A stretch of 38,234 nucleotides of DNA from Bacteroidia bacterium (lineage in GTDB: Bacteria > Bacteroidota > Bacteroidia > M30B66): the NCBI GenBank assembly GCA_019695235.1, contig JAIBAI010000028.1, positions 1-38,234 of the forward strand. The letters are read 5' to 3'. Positions 1 through 7,893 of this stretch are shown piece after piece. Numbering within the stretch: position 1 is the first letter of the stretch; every line of letters starts with the position of its first letter. A program made the translations under genes and the position numbers. Under the pieces are notes generated by a model. The model had not been told where the DNA came from, did not search any database, and saw only the letters and a program-made list of their open reading frames with translations.

Positions 1-1
1 C

Positions 2-1552
2 TTAGATTTTTATCTCTTCTTCGAGCTTGTTCAGGAAGTGGTATTCAAGGAAATGATAGGAGTTGATGGCCTTGATTGGTACCCAGATTTTGTATTTCAT
101 AAACCATTTCATCCGCATTGACGGGAACCCTTGTGTTAGATAAGCTGCGATATAGGGGTTTGCCCATATCTGCACAGTTTTCTCGTTGAGTTCCTGTAAA
201 ACATAACGCAGGTTGTTTTCAATCTCGTCAGAAATAAGCAGACTTGATTGTACCTCACCAGTACCGCTACATGCCGGGCATTTCTCAAGTGTTTCAACTA
301 CCATCTCCGGGCGTACCCTTTGGCGGGTGATTTGAATGAGCCCGAATTTACTTGGAGGCAGAATGGTATGCTTGGCACGGTCAACCGCCATTGCCTCTTT
401 CAGTTTGTCGAAAAGGGTTTTGCGGTTTACCGGAGAATGTAAATCAATAAAATCAACTACAATGATACCACCCATATCGCGCAGACGTAATTGACGGGCA
501 ATCTCAACCGCAGCTTCCATATTGGTTTCAAGGGCATTTGTTTCCTGATCGCCATCAGAACGTGAACGGTGCCCGCTATTGACATCAATCACGTGCATGG
601 CCTCGGTATGCTGAATAATCAGATAAGCACCGCTGCGCAGACTTACATTTTGTCCGAAAAGTGCTTTGAGCTGACGGTCAATGCCAGCTTCTTCAAAGAG
701 GCCTGCTTTGCCCTTATGTTGCCTTACAATTTTTTCTTTTTCAGGGGCAATCTGATGAATGTAGTTGCGTACTTCGGCAAAGATGTTCGGGTCGTCAACT
801 ACGATATTGCTGAATGAATCGTTCAGCACATCGCGGAGCAGGGCAGATGTACGTTTTATTTCACCCAGTACCTTGTTCTTAGGTTGGGCATTTGGCAAAT
901 TACCCACCAGTTTCTCCCAGCGTTGCACCAGTTCGGCCAGGTCCTGGTCAAGTTCGGCGACCTTTTTATTTTGGGCAACGGTACGGATAATTACGCCAAA
1001 ACCTTTTGGCCGGATGCTCTGAATGAGTCGTTTTAGGCGGTTGCGTTCTTCGCCGTCGCGTAGTTTCTGCGAAACGGAGATTTTATCAGAAAAGGGTACA
1101 AGTACAAGAAACCTGCCTGCAAGAGATATTTCAGAGCTTATTCTGGGCCCTTTGGTAGAAATAGGTTCTTTGGCAATCTGTACCAATACCGATTGGTTGG
1201 CCTGGAGCACATTGCCAATCTTCCCATCCTTCTTAATATCTGCTTCGTTTTGAAAATGCTCAAGAGAAGCATTCTGAAGCTTTCCGGCAAGACCCTGATT
1301 AACATATTTAATGAGGCTTTGCACCTGCGGGCCTAAATCGAGGTAATGCAGAAAGGCATCCTTCTCGTAGCCGACATCAACAAATGCAGCGTTCAGACCG
1401 GGCATAACTTTCTTTACCCGTCCGAGGTATATGTCGCCTACAGCATAATTGTTATTGCCTTTCTCGCGGGTCAATTCTACTAACCTGCGTTCTTCAAGCT
1501 GAGCTATAACAATTTCACTGCCTGTGGCATTGATAAATAGTTCTTTACTCAC
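2..1552 (-). CDS. rng: Ribonuclease E/G family protein (RNase G, CafA-like)
   Basis: Endoribonuclease of the RNase E/G family, expected to cut single-stranded RNA during rRNA maturation and mRNA decay in the cytoplasm. Near the N-terminus an S1-like RNA-binding segment is visible (GDIYLGRVKKVMPGLNAAF, then FVDVGYEKDAFLHYLDL). The catalytic part has the metal-binding aspartates in HVIDVNSG and GGIIVVDFIDL, followed by the zinc-link type motif CPACSGTG. About 516 aa, as for short RNase G forms without the long RNase E tail. I prefer the GTG at 1550-1552 (protein then starts with SKELFINATG), the usual start of Bacteroidota homologues; the open frame continues upstream to 1576. It lies downstream of the small ribosomal protein gene, with a hairpin terminator between, so it probably has its own promoter. 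Confidence 0.93.
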   Translation of the reverse strand: MSKELFINATGSEIVIAQLEERRLVELTREKGNNNYAVGDIYLGRVKKVMPGLNAAFVDVGYEKDAFLHYLDLGPQVQSLIKYVNQGLAGKLQNASLEHFQNEADIKKDGKIGNVLQANQSVLVQIAKEPISTKGPRISSEISLAGRFLVLVPFSDKISVSQKLRDGEERNRLKRLIQSIRPKGFGVIIRTVAQNKKVAELDQDLAELVQRWEKLVGNLPNAQPKNKVLGEIKRTSALLRDVLNDSFSNIVVDDPNIFAEVRNYIHQIAPEKEKIVRQHKGKAGLFEEAGIDRQLKALFGQNVSLRSGAYLIIQHTEAMHVIDVNSGHRSRSDGDQETNALETNMEAAVEIARQLRLRDMGGIIVVDFIDLHSPVNRKTLFDKLKEAMAVDRAKHTILPPSKFGLIQITRQRVRPEMVVETLEKCPACSGTGEVQSSLLISDEIENNLRYVLQELNEKTVQIWANPYIAAYLTQGFPSMRMKWFMKYKIWVPIKAINSYHFLEYHFLNKLEEEIKI

Positions 1553-1629
1553 AATAAAAGGATATTGGCCCTGCAAACCGGTTCCTATTCAGATGGAAGG
1601 AGTCAGCCTGAGGGCTTTGTGAAATAAAT

Positions 1630-1661
1630 AACGGCCAAAGGGCTTTTATCCCTTTGCCGTT
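1630..1661 (-). terminator. Hairpin terminator after the 29-aa ribosomal protein gene
   Basis: Read on the minus strand, the arms AACGGCAAAGGG and CCCTTTGGCCGTT pair with one bulged base around a short A/T-rich loop, and the hairpin is followed by TTATTTATTTC. It begins 6 bp after the stop of the small basic ribosomal protein gene, so it fits an intrinsic terminator separating that operon from rng. Confidence 0.7.
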
Positions 1662-1667
1662 GAGCGG

Positions 1668-1757
1668 TTATTTCTTCTTATGGCGGTTCTTACGCAGGCG
1701 TTTTTTACGCTTGTGGGTAGCCATTTTATGACGTTTTCTTTTCTTTCCGCTTGGCAT
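1668..1757 (-). CDS. 29-aa basic ribosomal protein, AURKAIP1/COX24 (mS38-like)
   Basis: Very small gene, 29 codons, reading MPSGKKRKRHKMATHKRKK and continuing to a RKNRHKKK end. About two thirds of the residues are Lys, Arg or His. This matches the small Bacteroidota proteins annotated as AURKAIP1/COX24 domain proteins, related to mitochondrial mS38 and actinobacterial bS22, which bind rRNA in the small ribosomal subunit. Start ATG at 1755-1757 and stop at 1668-1670 are clear. It sits 19 bp after the TPR protein gene and 110 bp before rng, in an HU-TPR-mS38-like order on the minus strand. Family assignment rests on sequence recognition; the ribosomal role is inferred from the family. Confidence 0.85.
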   Translation of the reverse strand: MPSGKKRKRHKMATHKRKKRLRKNRHKKK

Positions 1758-1776
1758 GATTGATGTTTTTTGAGAT

Positions 1777-2592
1777 TTATTTAATTTGTTTTAGCCTGCG
1801 ATCAGCCTCCTGTATCAGCATGGTGTCGCGGGTTAAGTTTTTAAGTTCCTGGAGGGTTTTGCGGGCTTCCTCCATTTGCCCGGCCCCGGCTAGCGCTTCG
1901 CTGAGGTAAAGTCTTATCTCCGGAAGGTCGCTGCGCAGTTCCATCGCTGTTTTAAAGCGCCCGATTGCTTTGTCGTATTGACCCGATTGCATTGAAAACA
2001 GCCCCATGTTAAACTGTGCTTCGAAGTTTGCCGGATTGGCTTGCGTTACCTTGAGCAACAGAGCAATACCTTTCATAGGCTGGGTGCCTGATTGGGTATA
2101 GGCGATGCCCAGATTTGTTTGTATATCCTGATTAAGGCTGTCGCTCTGGTATGCTTTTTCAAGGCATTCAACTGCTCGCCCGGCTAGCATAGTTTTTTCT
2201 TCCGGACTAAAAAAGCTGGCCAATCCGAGAAAACGTTTCCCGGCACGCAACCAGTCATTGCCAGAACCGGTGCTACTGGCCATGAAATAAACGTATTCTG
2301 CAGCAATACCGGGGCGCATCTGGCGGTCCCAGTACGCTGCCAGCGAATCATACCAAGCTGCTTTTGCAGGCTGGGCTGCTTCCTTGAGCTGCTTTTCGTA
2401 GTACTCAAGCTGCACCAGGTCTTGTTGGGGCAGTTCTTTTTTGAGCATTTCCACCTGTTGTTCCACCTCGGCAGCGCCCATGATGGTGCTTTTTGCTTCG
2501 GTTTTGGCAGATAAGGCCGTGCGGGGCAGCATCCAAAGGATGATTCCGGTTGTTAGACATCCGGCAATAACCACGATTTGCCTTGTGCTCAT
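1777..2592 (-). CDS. Membrane-anchored tetratricopeptide repeat protein
   Basis: 271 aa. The N-terminus has one hydrophobic segment (residues about 5-29, IVVIAGCLTTGIILWMLPRTA), an uncleaved anchor or signal peptide, followed by a charged helical stretch. From about residue 150 on there are TPR-like helix pairs: DIQTNLGIAYTQSG, FEAQFNMGLFSMQSGQYDKAI, and PEIRLYLSEALAGAGQMEEAR. TPR proteins act as protein-binding scaffolds; the partner is unknown. It lies 19 bp after the HU-like gene and 19 bp before the 29-aa ribosomal protein gene, so the three are probably one transcript. TPR proteins are found in this position next to HU/himA and rng in related genomes, but no specific function can be stated. 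Confidence 0.85.
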   Translation of the reverse strand: MSTRQIVVIAGCLTTGIILWMLPRTALSAKTEAKSTIMGAAEVEQQVEMLKKELPQQDLVQLEYYEKQLKEAAQPAKAAWYDSLAAYWDRQMRPGIAAEYVYFMASSTGSGNDWLRAGKRFLGLASFFSPEEKTMLAGRAVECLEKAYQSDSLNQDIQTNLGIAYTQSGTQPMKGIALLLKVTQANPANFEAQFNMGLFSMQSGQYDKAIGRFKTAMELRSDLPEIRLYLSEALAGAGQMEEARKTLQELKNLTRDTMLIQEADRRLKQIK

Positions 2593-2611
2593 TTATTTAT
2601 ACCTGTGTATA

Positions 2612-2899
2612 TCAGGATTTTACCGATTTTTTAACCTTGTCGCTGAAAGTTTTAGCCGGTTTAAATGCCGGAATAAAATGCTCAGGAATAACGATTGTTG
2701 TGTTCTTAGAGATATTCCGCCCTTTTTTCTGAGCTCTTTTCTTTACAATAAAGCTACCAAAGCCACGCAGGTAAACATTATTACCTTGAGAAATATTGTT
2801 CTTTACCGACTTCATGAAGGCTTCGACGGCCGCCTGTACAGTGATTTTCTCAATTCCGGTTTTTTCTGCAATTTCTGCTACAATTTCAGCTTTGGTCAT
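2612..2899 (-). CDS. HU/IHF-family DNA-binding protein
   Basis: 95-aa histone-like protein that bends and compacts DNA. It starts MTKAEIVAEIAEKTGI, has the dimerisation helices (VQAAVEAFMKSVKNNISQG), the conserved VYLRGFGSFIVKKR strand turn, and the basic arm region (RNISKNTTIVIPEHFIPAFKP) ending in a Lys-rich tail. Length matches the family (about 90-100 aa). It is the first gene of the minus-strand HU-TPR-mS38-like unit and is divergent from mutY; a -7 type box lies 70 bp upstream. HU and IHF subunits cannot be told apart safely here. Confidence 0.95.
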   Translation of the reverse strand: MTKAEIVAEIAEKTGIEKITVQAAVEAFMKSVKNNISQGNNVYLRGFGSFIVKKRAQKKGRNISKNTTIVIPEHFIPAFKPAKTFSDKVKKSVKS

Positions 2900-2969
2900 G
2901 GCTGTTTCGTTTTGAAAATGATTTATTTTTTTGTGAATGTGCTATTTAAGGGTTCCGAAAAACGGGCTG

Positions 2970-2977
2970 CAAAGATA
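2970..2977 (-). promoter_or_regulatory. Putative -7 promoter box for the HU operon
   Basis: On the minus strand the sequence is TATCTTTG, a perfect match to the Bacteroidota -7 consensus TAnnTTTG. It would give a leader of about 65 nt. A TTTG lies upstream at 14 nt spacing, which is shorter than the usual 17-21 nt, so the -33 element is uncertain. Confidence 0.5.
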
Positions 2978-3099
2978 GGTGATTTCAAATACAAAGTCAG
3001 AAAAAAATTCTTGATTTTTCAGGTAATTCAGTTTGAGATTTTGATGAAGGTGTATTTAATCCGGAAGTGCTTGTATTCTGTGTATTATTGTCAGATTTG

Positions 3100-4134
3100 A
3101 TGACAATTAAGGCATTTTCGAAGCAGTTACTTGCATGGTACCAGGTATATCACCGTAAATTACCCTGGCGTGAGACAAATAATGCATATTTTATTTGGGT
3201 ATCAGAAATTATCCTACAACAAACCCGGGTTGAGCAAGGCTTAGGCTATTACAAACGCTTTCTGAGCCATTTCCCGGATGTACAATCTTTGGCAGATGCA
3301 TCAGAAGATGAGGTATTACATGTTTGGCAGGGGCTTGGGTATTATTCAAGAGCCAGAAACATGCAATTTGCTGCCCGCCAGGTAGTTCATGATTTCCAGG
3401 GGATGATTCCGGAAACCTATGAAGGTTTAATGCGCCTCAAAGGTGTTGGAAGTTATACTGCTGCCGCAATAGCTTCGATTGCTTTTGGGGTGCCTTGTGC
3501 TGTTCTTGATGGTAATGTTTACCGTTTTCTTGCAAGGTATTTTGGAATTGCTGATGCCACAGATACTTCAAAAGGTAAAACAGTTTTTGAAACGCTTGCA
3601 AACAAGATATTGCCAAAAGCTGAGCCGGGAGCGTTTAATCAGGCAATGATGGAGTTTGGGGCTTTGGTTTGCACCCCTTTAAAACCAGCTTGTGAAACAT
3701 GTATCTTCTTGAGCACCTGCTATGCCTATAAGCATGATTTGGTACAACAATTACCCGTTAAGATAAAAAAGGTTCAGGTAAGAAAGCGCTTCCTGAATTT
3801 TCTGGTTTACCAGGATGCCAATGGCATGACTATTCTTGAAAAGCGGACTGGGAAAGACATCTGGCATGGATTGTATCAGTTTCCACTCATTGAAAGTGCC
3901 ACAGATGATTTTGAATTGGAGGCTACGCACCACCAGGTTTTTGTGTCGGCCCCGCAAATACATCAACTTACCCATCAGACCCTGATAGCACGTTTCGGGC
4001 ATATTTATACAGAGAAACTTCCCGAAAAACAGAATACTGTCGTACTGAGCATTGAACAATTAAAAGAATTTCCGCTGCCACGCCTCATTAGTCGCTATAT
4101 CGAGACGCACAGTGAACTTTTTCCGGGATATTGA
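3100..4134 (+). CDS. mutY: A/G-specific adenine glycosylase
   Basis: Base-excision repair enzyme that removes adenine mispaired with 8-oxoguanine. Visible marks: the catalytic Glu in SEIILQQTRVEQ, the helix-hairpin-helix LKGVGSYTAAAIASIAFG, the catalytic Asp in VLDGNVYRFLAR, and the four cysteines of the [4Fe-4S] cluster in the C-x6-C-x2-C-x5-C pattern (from CTPLKPAC to STC). The C-terminal part (from about residue 225) is the NUDIX-like 8-oxoG recognition domain. I chose ATG 3100 (MTIKAFSKQLLAWYQ) rather than 3067, because homologues begin here and the extra 11 residues look like translated leader. Head of mutY-ssb-gldD; divergent from the HU operon. Confidence 0.96.
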   Translation: MTIKAFSKQLLAWYQVYHRKLPWRETNNAYFIWVSEIILQQTRVEQGLGYYKRFLSHFPDVQSLADASEDEVLHVWQGLGYYSRARNMQFAARQVVHDFQGMIPETYEGLMRLKGVGSYTAAAIASIAFGVPCAVLDGNVYRFLARYFGIADATDTSKGKTVFETLANKILPKAEPGAFNQAMMEFGALVCTPLKPACETCIFLSTCYAYKHDLVQQLPVKIKKVQVRKRFLNFLVYQDANGMTILEKRTGKDIWHGLYQFPLIESATDDFELEATHHQVFVSAPQIHQLTHQTLIARFGHIYTEKLPEKQNTVVLSIEQLKEFPLPRLISRYIETHSELFPGY

Positions 4135-4182
4135 TTTCTTCAGGCTGGGAATATGATATTTGTCAGAATCGCATTTAAAAAA

Positions 4183-4212
4183 TTTGTTTTTATAATAGAA
4201 AGTGTAAATTTG
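4183..4212 (+). promoter_or_regulatory. Promoter of ssb (TTTG-N18-TAAATTTG)
   Basis: A complete Bacteroidota primary promoter: -33 TTTG at 4183-4186, an 18-nt spacer, and -7 TAAATTTG at 4205-4212. Transcription should start near 4217, giving a leader of about 43 nt for ssb. This lets ssb and gldD be transcribed apart from mutY. Confidence 0.75.
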
Positions 4213-4259
4213 TTAGACCGAAGGTTAATAAGTTTAATTCATTATAAATTCATAAAGGT

Positions 4260-4661
4260 ATGGCGGGTGTAAACAAGGTGATTCTTATCGGTAATGTTGG
4301 CAAGGACCCTGAGGTTAAGGTGCTTGATAATGGGGTTCGCGTGGCCAATTTCCCTTTAGCAACTACAGAAATTTATAAAAAAGACGGGGTGAGGCATGAG
4401 CAAACCGAATGGCACAATATTGTGTTGTGGCGCGGTTTAGCTGAGGTAACTGAGAAGATTGTGAAAAAAGGAGCAACAGTGTATATTGAAGGCAAACTGC
4501 GTTCACGTACCTGGGAAGACAAAGACAAAGTGAAAAGGTATTCGGTGGAAGTGGTAGCCGATACCTTAACATTGCTTGCCAGCAGGAAAGACGAAGGAAG
4601 CCACCCGCATCATGAAGATGTAATTACGGTTACAGAAAAAGATACCCATTCAGATATCTAA
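4260..4661 (+). CDS. ssb: Single-stranded DNA-binding protein
   Basis: 133-aa SSB with the OB fold at residues about 1-105: start MAGVNKVILIGNVGKDPEV, then VANFPLATTEIY, TEWHNIVLWRGLAE, KGATVYIEGKLRSRTWED, and YSVEVVADTLTLL. It coats single-stranded DNA in replication and repair as a tetramer. The tail after residue 108 is short and ends TEKDTHSDI; it lacks the canonical acidic DDDIPF-type tip, which in many SSBs recruits partner proteins. The gene lies 125 bp after mutY with its own promoter and is followed after about 30 bp by gldD. Confidence 0.95.
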   Translation: MAGVNKVILIGNVGKDPEVKVLDNGVRVANFPLATTEIYKKDGVRHEQTEWHNIVLWRGLAEVTEKIVKKGATVYIEGKLRSRTWEDKDKVKRYSVEVVADTLTLLASRKDEGSHPHHEDVITVTEKDTHSDI

Positions 4662-4691
4662 GGCCGCTGCAATTGCGTTTCTTTGCACCAG

Positions 4692-5279
4692 ATGATTCTG
4701 AACCGCCCATTCGTTATATTGCTTGTAGTTATGATGCTGTTGAGTTCCTGCCTGGAAGAGCAGACCGGCATGCCAAAACCAAGAGCTTATTACCGGATAG
4801 ATTTTCCGGAAAAAACATATAAAACTTATGAAGGGGCTTGTCCCTATCAGTTTGAATTACCGCAATATGCTGTATATGAGCCGGATACAAACATTGGCGC
4901 AGAACCATGTAGGGCCAACATCAGTATGAAGCGTTACCGGGCGAAGTTGCATCTGACCTATAAGCCTTTAAATAACAATCTTGCTACTTATACAGAAGAT
5001 GCAAGAACCCTGGCATACCGGCATTCAGTTCGTGCCAGCGGCATACAAGAATACCAGATAGATTTGCCGGAAAACAAAGTATATGGCATGATCTACGAAA
5101 TTGGCGGAAATGCTGCTTCTTCTATTCAGTTTTACGTTAGCGACAGCAGTCGGCATTTTTTCCGAGGCTCGCTGTATTTTGCAGCAAGTCCGAATGCCGA
5201 CTCACTGGCGCCGGTAGTTAATTACATACGAGCAGACATTGAGCATCTGCTCAAGACTTTTCGCTGGAAGAACCCTTAG
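4692..5279 (+). CDS. gldD: Gliding motility lipoprotein GldD
   Basis: About 195 aa with a lipoprotein signal: a hydrophobic stretch ending in the lipobox LLSSC, with the acylated Cys at about residue 20. The mature part opens PKPRAYYRIDFPEKTYKTY and contains CPYQFELPQYAVYEPD, the signature of GldD. Family knowledge: GldD is needed for gliding motility and for T9SS-dependent processes in Flavobacterium; it sits in the cell envelope. An upstream TTG (4683) is in frame, but ATG 4692 gives a normal signal peptide. It follows ssb closely. In Flavobacterium gldE lies between ssb and gldD, but there is no room for it here. The stop codon lies inside a hairpin shared with the convergent HPPD gene. 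Confidence 0.88.
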   Translation: MILNRPFVILLVVMMLLSSCLEEQTGMPKPRAYYRIDFPEKTYKTYEGACPYQFELPQYAVYEPDTNIGAEPCRANISMKRYRAKLHLTYKPLNNNLATYTEDARTLAYRHSVRASGIQEYQIDLPENKVYGMIYEIGGNAASSIQFYVSDSSRHFFRGSLYFAASPNADSLAPVVNYIRADIEHLLKTFRWKNP

Positions 5280-5295
5280 TTTTAAAGGGTTCCTC
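5267..5295. terminator. Bidirectional terminator hairpin built from two convergent stop regions
   Basis: GAACCCTT (5270-5277) and AAGGGTTC (5285-5292) pair perfectly around a 7-nt loop, and pairing goes on outward with one mismatch. The stop codon of gldD and that of the convergent HPPD gene both lie within it. A/T-rich loop, no long T-tract; it can end transcription from both sides. Confidence 0.6.
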
Positions 5296-6415
5296 TGCGC
5301 TCTTGTTCGCGTTCAATGGCTTCGAACAGCGCTTTGAAGTTGCCTTTGCCAAATGCCCTTGCGCCACGACGCTGAATAATCTCATAAAACAGGGTAGGGC
5401 GGTCTTCTACTGGTTTGGTAAATAATTGCAGCAGATACCCTTCGTCGTCGCGGTCAACCAGAATATTCAGGCGGCGGATATCTTCCATATCCTCGTCAAT
5501 CTTACCCACCCGTTCATACAAGTCATCGTAATATGTTCCGGGCACTTCAAGGAAATCTACTCCCCGGCGGCGCAGTTCGGAAACTGTTTCGATGATATTA
5601 TCAGTAGCAACAGCAATATGTTGTACGCCTGCACCATGGTAAAAGTCAAGGTATTCTTCTACCTGTGAGCGTTTTTTGCCTTCTGCCGGTTCGTTAATCG
5701 GAAATTTAATAAAACCATTGCCGTTAGAAACCACTTTTGACATCAGTGCTGAATATTCGGTGGAGATATCCTGGTCGTCAAATGAAATAATCACTTTGAA
5801 GCCAAGTACATCCTCGTAAAACTTCACCCAGGTGTTCATCTCGCCCCAGCCGACGTTGCCCACACAATGGTCAACATAGCGTAAGCCAACAGGTTTAACT
5901 TCGATGCTTGAGTTTACAGGCTGAAAGCCAGGCAGGAAGGCGCCTTTGTAGTTTTTCCGTTCAACGAAGGTGTGAATGGTTTCGCCGTAGGTATGAATGG
6001 AGGCGGTACGTACTTCACCGTGCGCATCTTGTATGCTTGCCAATGGGGCTGCCTGTTTTGCTCCGCGCTTAAGGGTTTCTTCAAGGGCTTTTGCAGCATC
6101 TTCTACCCAAAGTGCCAGCACTTTCACACCGTCGCCGTGTTTTTTCACATGTTCACTGATGGCAGAATCCGGAAGCAGGGATGTGGTGAGCACCAACCTG
6201 ATTTTATCCTGCATCAGCACATAAGAAGCACGGTCTTTTACACCGGTTTCAGGCCCTGCGTAGGCAACGAGCTTGTAGCCCCAGGCATGTTGGTAATAAT
6301 AGGCAGCCTGCTTTGCATTGCCTACGTAAAATTCAATGTAATCAGTGCCCAGAAGGGGCAAAAAATCGTCTGTTGTGGTGCCTGTAGTTTGGGCAAAGGT
6401 GCTTGTATTTTCCAT
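5282..6415 (-). CDS. hppD: 4-hydroxyphenylpyruvate dioxygenase
   Basis: Fe(II) enzyme of tyrosine breakdown that turns 4-hydroxyphenylpyruvate into homogentisate. Two vicinal-oxygen-chelate domains are visible: the first from FLPLLGTDYIEFYVGNAKQAA, the second from GLRYVDHCVGNV. The three iron ligands can be read: His in YVDHCVGNV, His in GVQHIAVATDN, and Glu in LFYEIIQRRG. The C-terminus (FGKGNFKALFEAIEREQ) is typical. About 377 aa from ATG 6413-6415, which gives the usual short N-terminal extension; the open frame reaches 6460 and would then overlap hmgA by 13 bp. It follows hmgA after 32 bp, so the product of this enzyme is the substrate of its neighbour. Confidence 0.96.
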   Translation of the reverse strand: MENTSTFAQTTGTTTDDFLPLLGTDYIEFYVGNAKQAAYYYQHAWGYKLVAYAGPETGVKDRASYVLMQDKIRLVLTTSLLPDSAISEHVKKHGDGVKVLALWVEDAAKALEETLKRGAKQAAPLASIQDAHGEVRTASIHTYGETIHTFVERKNYKGAFLPGFQPVNSSIEVKPVGLRYVDHCVGNVGWGEMNTWVKFYEDVLGFKVIISFDDQDISTEYSALMSKVVSNGNGFIKFPINEPAEGKKRSQVEEYLDFYHGAGVQHIAVATDNIIETVSELRRRGVDFLEVPGTYYDDLYERVGKIDEDMEDIRRLNILVDRDDEGYLLQLFTKPVEDRPTLFYEIIQRRGARAFGKGNFKALFEAIEREQERRGTL

Positions 6416-6447
6416 GTTGTAACTTTGAAAAGGGTTATATGGATAGC

Positions 6448-7605
6448 TTATTCCAGCCATGAGCGGTAATATTTAGGGTCTTCGATTGATAAAGCATTTT
6501 CAGTAATCTTCAAAGGTTTGAAGGTGTCAATCATGACCGCCAGTTCATTGGTTTCTTTTTGACCGATGCTGCGCTCATAAGCTCCCGGATGTGGGCCGTG
6601 CGGAATGCCGGCAGGATGCAGGGTAAACTGCCCCTGTGAAATGTGGTTCCGGCTCATAAAATCACCATCAACATAATAGAGCAACTCATCGGAGTCAATA
6701 TTGCTATGGTTGTATGGGGCCGGAATCGCTTTGGGATGGTAGTCGTACAGGCGTGGACAAAATGAGCATACAACAAAATTGTTGCTTTCAAAGGTTTGAT
6801 GTACCGGAGGAGGCTGATGTACCCTTCCGGTGATGGGTTCAAAGTTATGAATCGAGAAGGCATAGGGATAATTGTACCCATCCCAGCCTATTACATCGAA
6901 GGGATGACTTGCATAAACCAGTTGATGCAGCATGCCCTGCTTTTTCGCCTTCACCAGGAAATCTCCCTTTTCGTCAAATGTTTCTAAATCTTGCGGACGG
7001 CGAATATCGCGCTCGCAAAAGGGTGAATGCTCCAGCATTTGCCCAAACCAGTTACGGTACCGTTTCGGGGTATAAATCGGACTGAACGATTCAAGGTATA
7101 ATATGCGGTTTTCTGTACCATCAAAGTGCATCTGGTAAATCATTCCACGCGGTATTACCAGGTAGTCTCCTGAACCGAATGGAATATTTCCGAGCATTGT
7201 TTTGAGTACTCCGCTGCCTTTGTGGATAAACAGCAATTCGTCGCCATCGCTGTTTTTGTAAAAATAGCTGGTTTGTGATTGCCTTGGGGCGGCAACACCG
7301 ATGTGTACATCATTGTTTACAAGCAATGGGGTACGGCTTTGCAGGTAATCGTCATTGGCTGCCACATTGAAGCCTTGCAGGCTGCGTGATTGCATATTAT
7401 GCTCAACAGCAATTTTCGGATTCAGGTCAAGCGTTTCAAGTAATTCTTTGACCATGGTGGGACGGTGAACATGGTACATCAAGGCCGACATTCCATCAAA
7501 ACCAACAGTTCCAAATAATTGTTCATAATACAGGCTACCATGTTGGTTGTACATGGTGGTATGCCTTTTCGGTGGGATTTTGCCCAAAGTGTGGTAAAAT
7601 GGCAT
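6448..7605 (-). CDS. hmgA: Homogentisate 1,2-dioxygenase
   Basis: Ring-cleaving Fe(II) enzyme that turns homogentisate into maleylacetoacetate. 385 aa, cupin fold. The C-terminal active site is clear: YNHSNIDSDELLYYVDGDF supplies His and Glu ligands and HPAGIPHGPHPGAYE supplies the last His. The N-terminus has EHNMQSRSLQGFNV and the middle IPFGSGDYLVIPRGMIYQM. First gene of a two-gene tyrosine catabolic unit with HPPD. The next steps (maleylacetoacetate isomerase, fumarylacetoacetase) are not in this window. A TAnnTTTG box lies 16 bp upstream of the ATG. Confidence 0.95.
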   Translation of the reverse strand: MPFYHTLGKIPPKRHTTMYNQHGSLYYEQLFGTVGFDGMSALMYHVHRPTMVKELLETLDLNPKIAVEHNMQSRSLQGFNVAANDDYLQSRTPLLVNNDVHIGVAAPRQSQTSYFYKNSDGDELLFIHKGSGVLKTMLGNIPFGSGDYLVIPRGMIYQMHFDGTENRILYLESFSPIYTPKRYRNWFGQMLEHSPFCERDIRRPQDLETFDEKGDFLVKAKKQGMLHQLVYASHPFDVIGWDGYNYPYAFSIHNFEPITGRVHQPPPVHQTFESNNFVVCSFCPRLYDYHPKAIPAPYNHSNIDSDELLYYVDGDFMSRNHISQGQFTLHPAGIPHGPHPGAYERSIGQKETNELAVMIDTFKPLKITENALSIEDPKYYRSWLE

Positions 7606-7621
7606 TGTGAATCTTTTCCTA

Positions 7622-7629
7622 CAAAAGTA
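7622..7629 (-). promoter_or_regulatory. Putative -7 box of the hmgA-HPPD operon
   Basis: Minus strand TACTTTTG fits TAnnTTTG; predicted leader about 11 nt. Upstream is a T-rich tract without a clear TTTG at the proper spacing. Confidence 0.5.
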
Positions 7630-7756
7630 CTCAGCTGAATGACTTAAAAAAGAAAAATTTCAATTTTTCACAAAGAACGTAGATAAGTTAGTTTTTTTTG
7701 GGGCTAAGCTGTTGGTTAACAGGTGATTTTAATTTAAATCTCTCTTTTAGTCTGAA

Positions 7757-7787
7757 GCTATGTAAGAGAAGCTTTCATAGCATTTTT
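7757..7787 (+). other. Hairpin followed by a T-run, with no plus-strand gene upstream
   Basis: GCTATG (7757-7762) and CATAGC (7776-7781) form a 6-bp stem with a 13-nt loop, followed by ATTTTTTC. It looks like a weak plus-strand intrinsic terminator, but the upstream gene is on the other strand. It marks the left edge of the accessory islet and may be left over from a lost gene. Confidence 0.3.
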
Positions 7788-7878
7788 TCATTCTTAGTTT
7801 ACCTCCGTCTTCAAATTGGCTTACAAAAACCAATGGTCTTAAATTGAACAAGTGGGAATAAACAAACCCCAATATTAC

Positions 7879-7886
7879 TATTTTTG
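7879..7886 (+). promoter_or_regulatory. Putative -7 box upstream of the barrel-protein gene
   Basis: TATTTTTG matches TAnnTTTG. It lies 7 nt before the ATG of a 23-codon reading frame and 75 nt before the likely start of the outer-membrane protein gene. No -33 TTTG at normal spacing. Confidence 0.4.
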
Positions 7887-7893
7887 GAAAGAA

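Noticed and set aside
2441-3100. 219-codon plus-strand frame across the HU gene
   Set aside because: It covers the antisense of the HU and TPR genes and has Phe/Cys-rich, non-protein-like composition.
5972-6469. 165-codon plus-strand frame opposite HPPD
   Set aside because: Shadow of the well-supported dioxygenase gene; no signal of its own.
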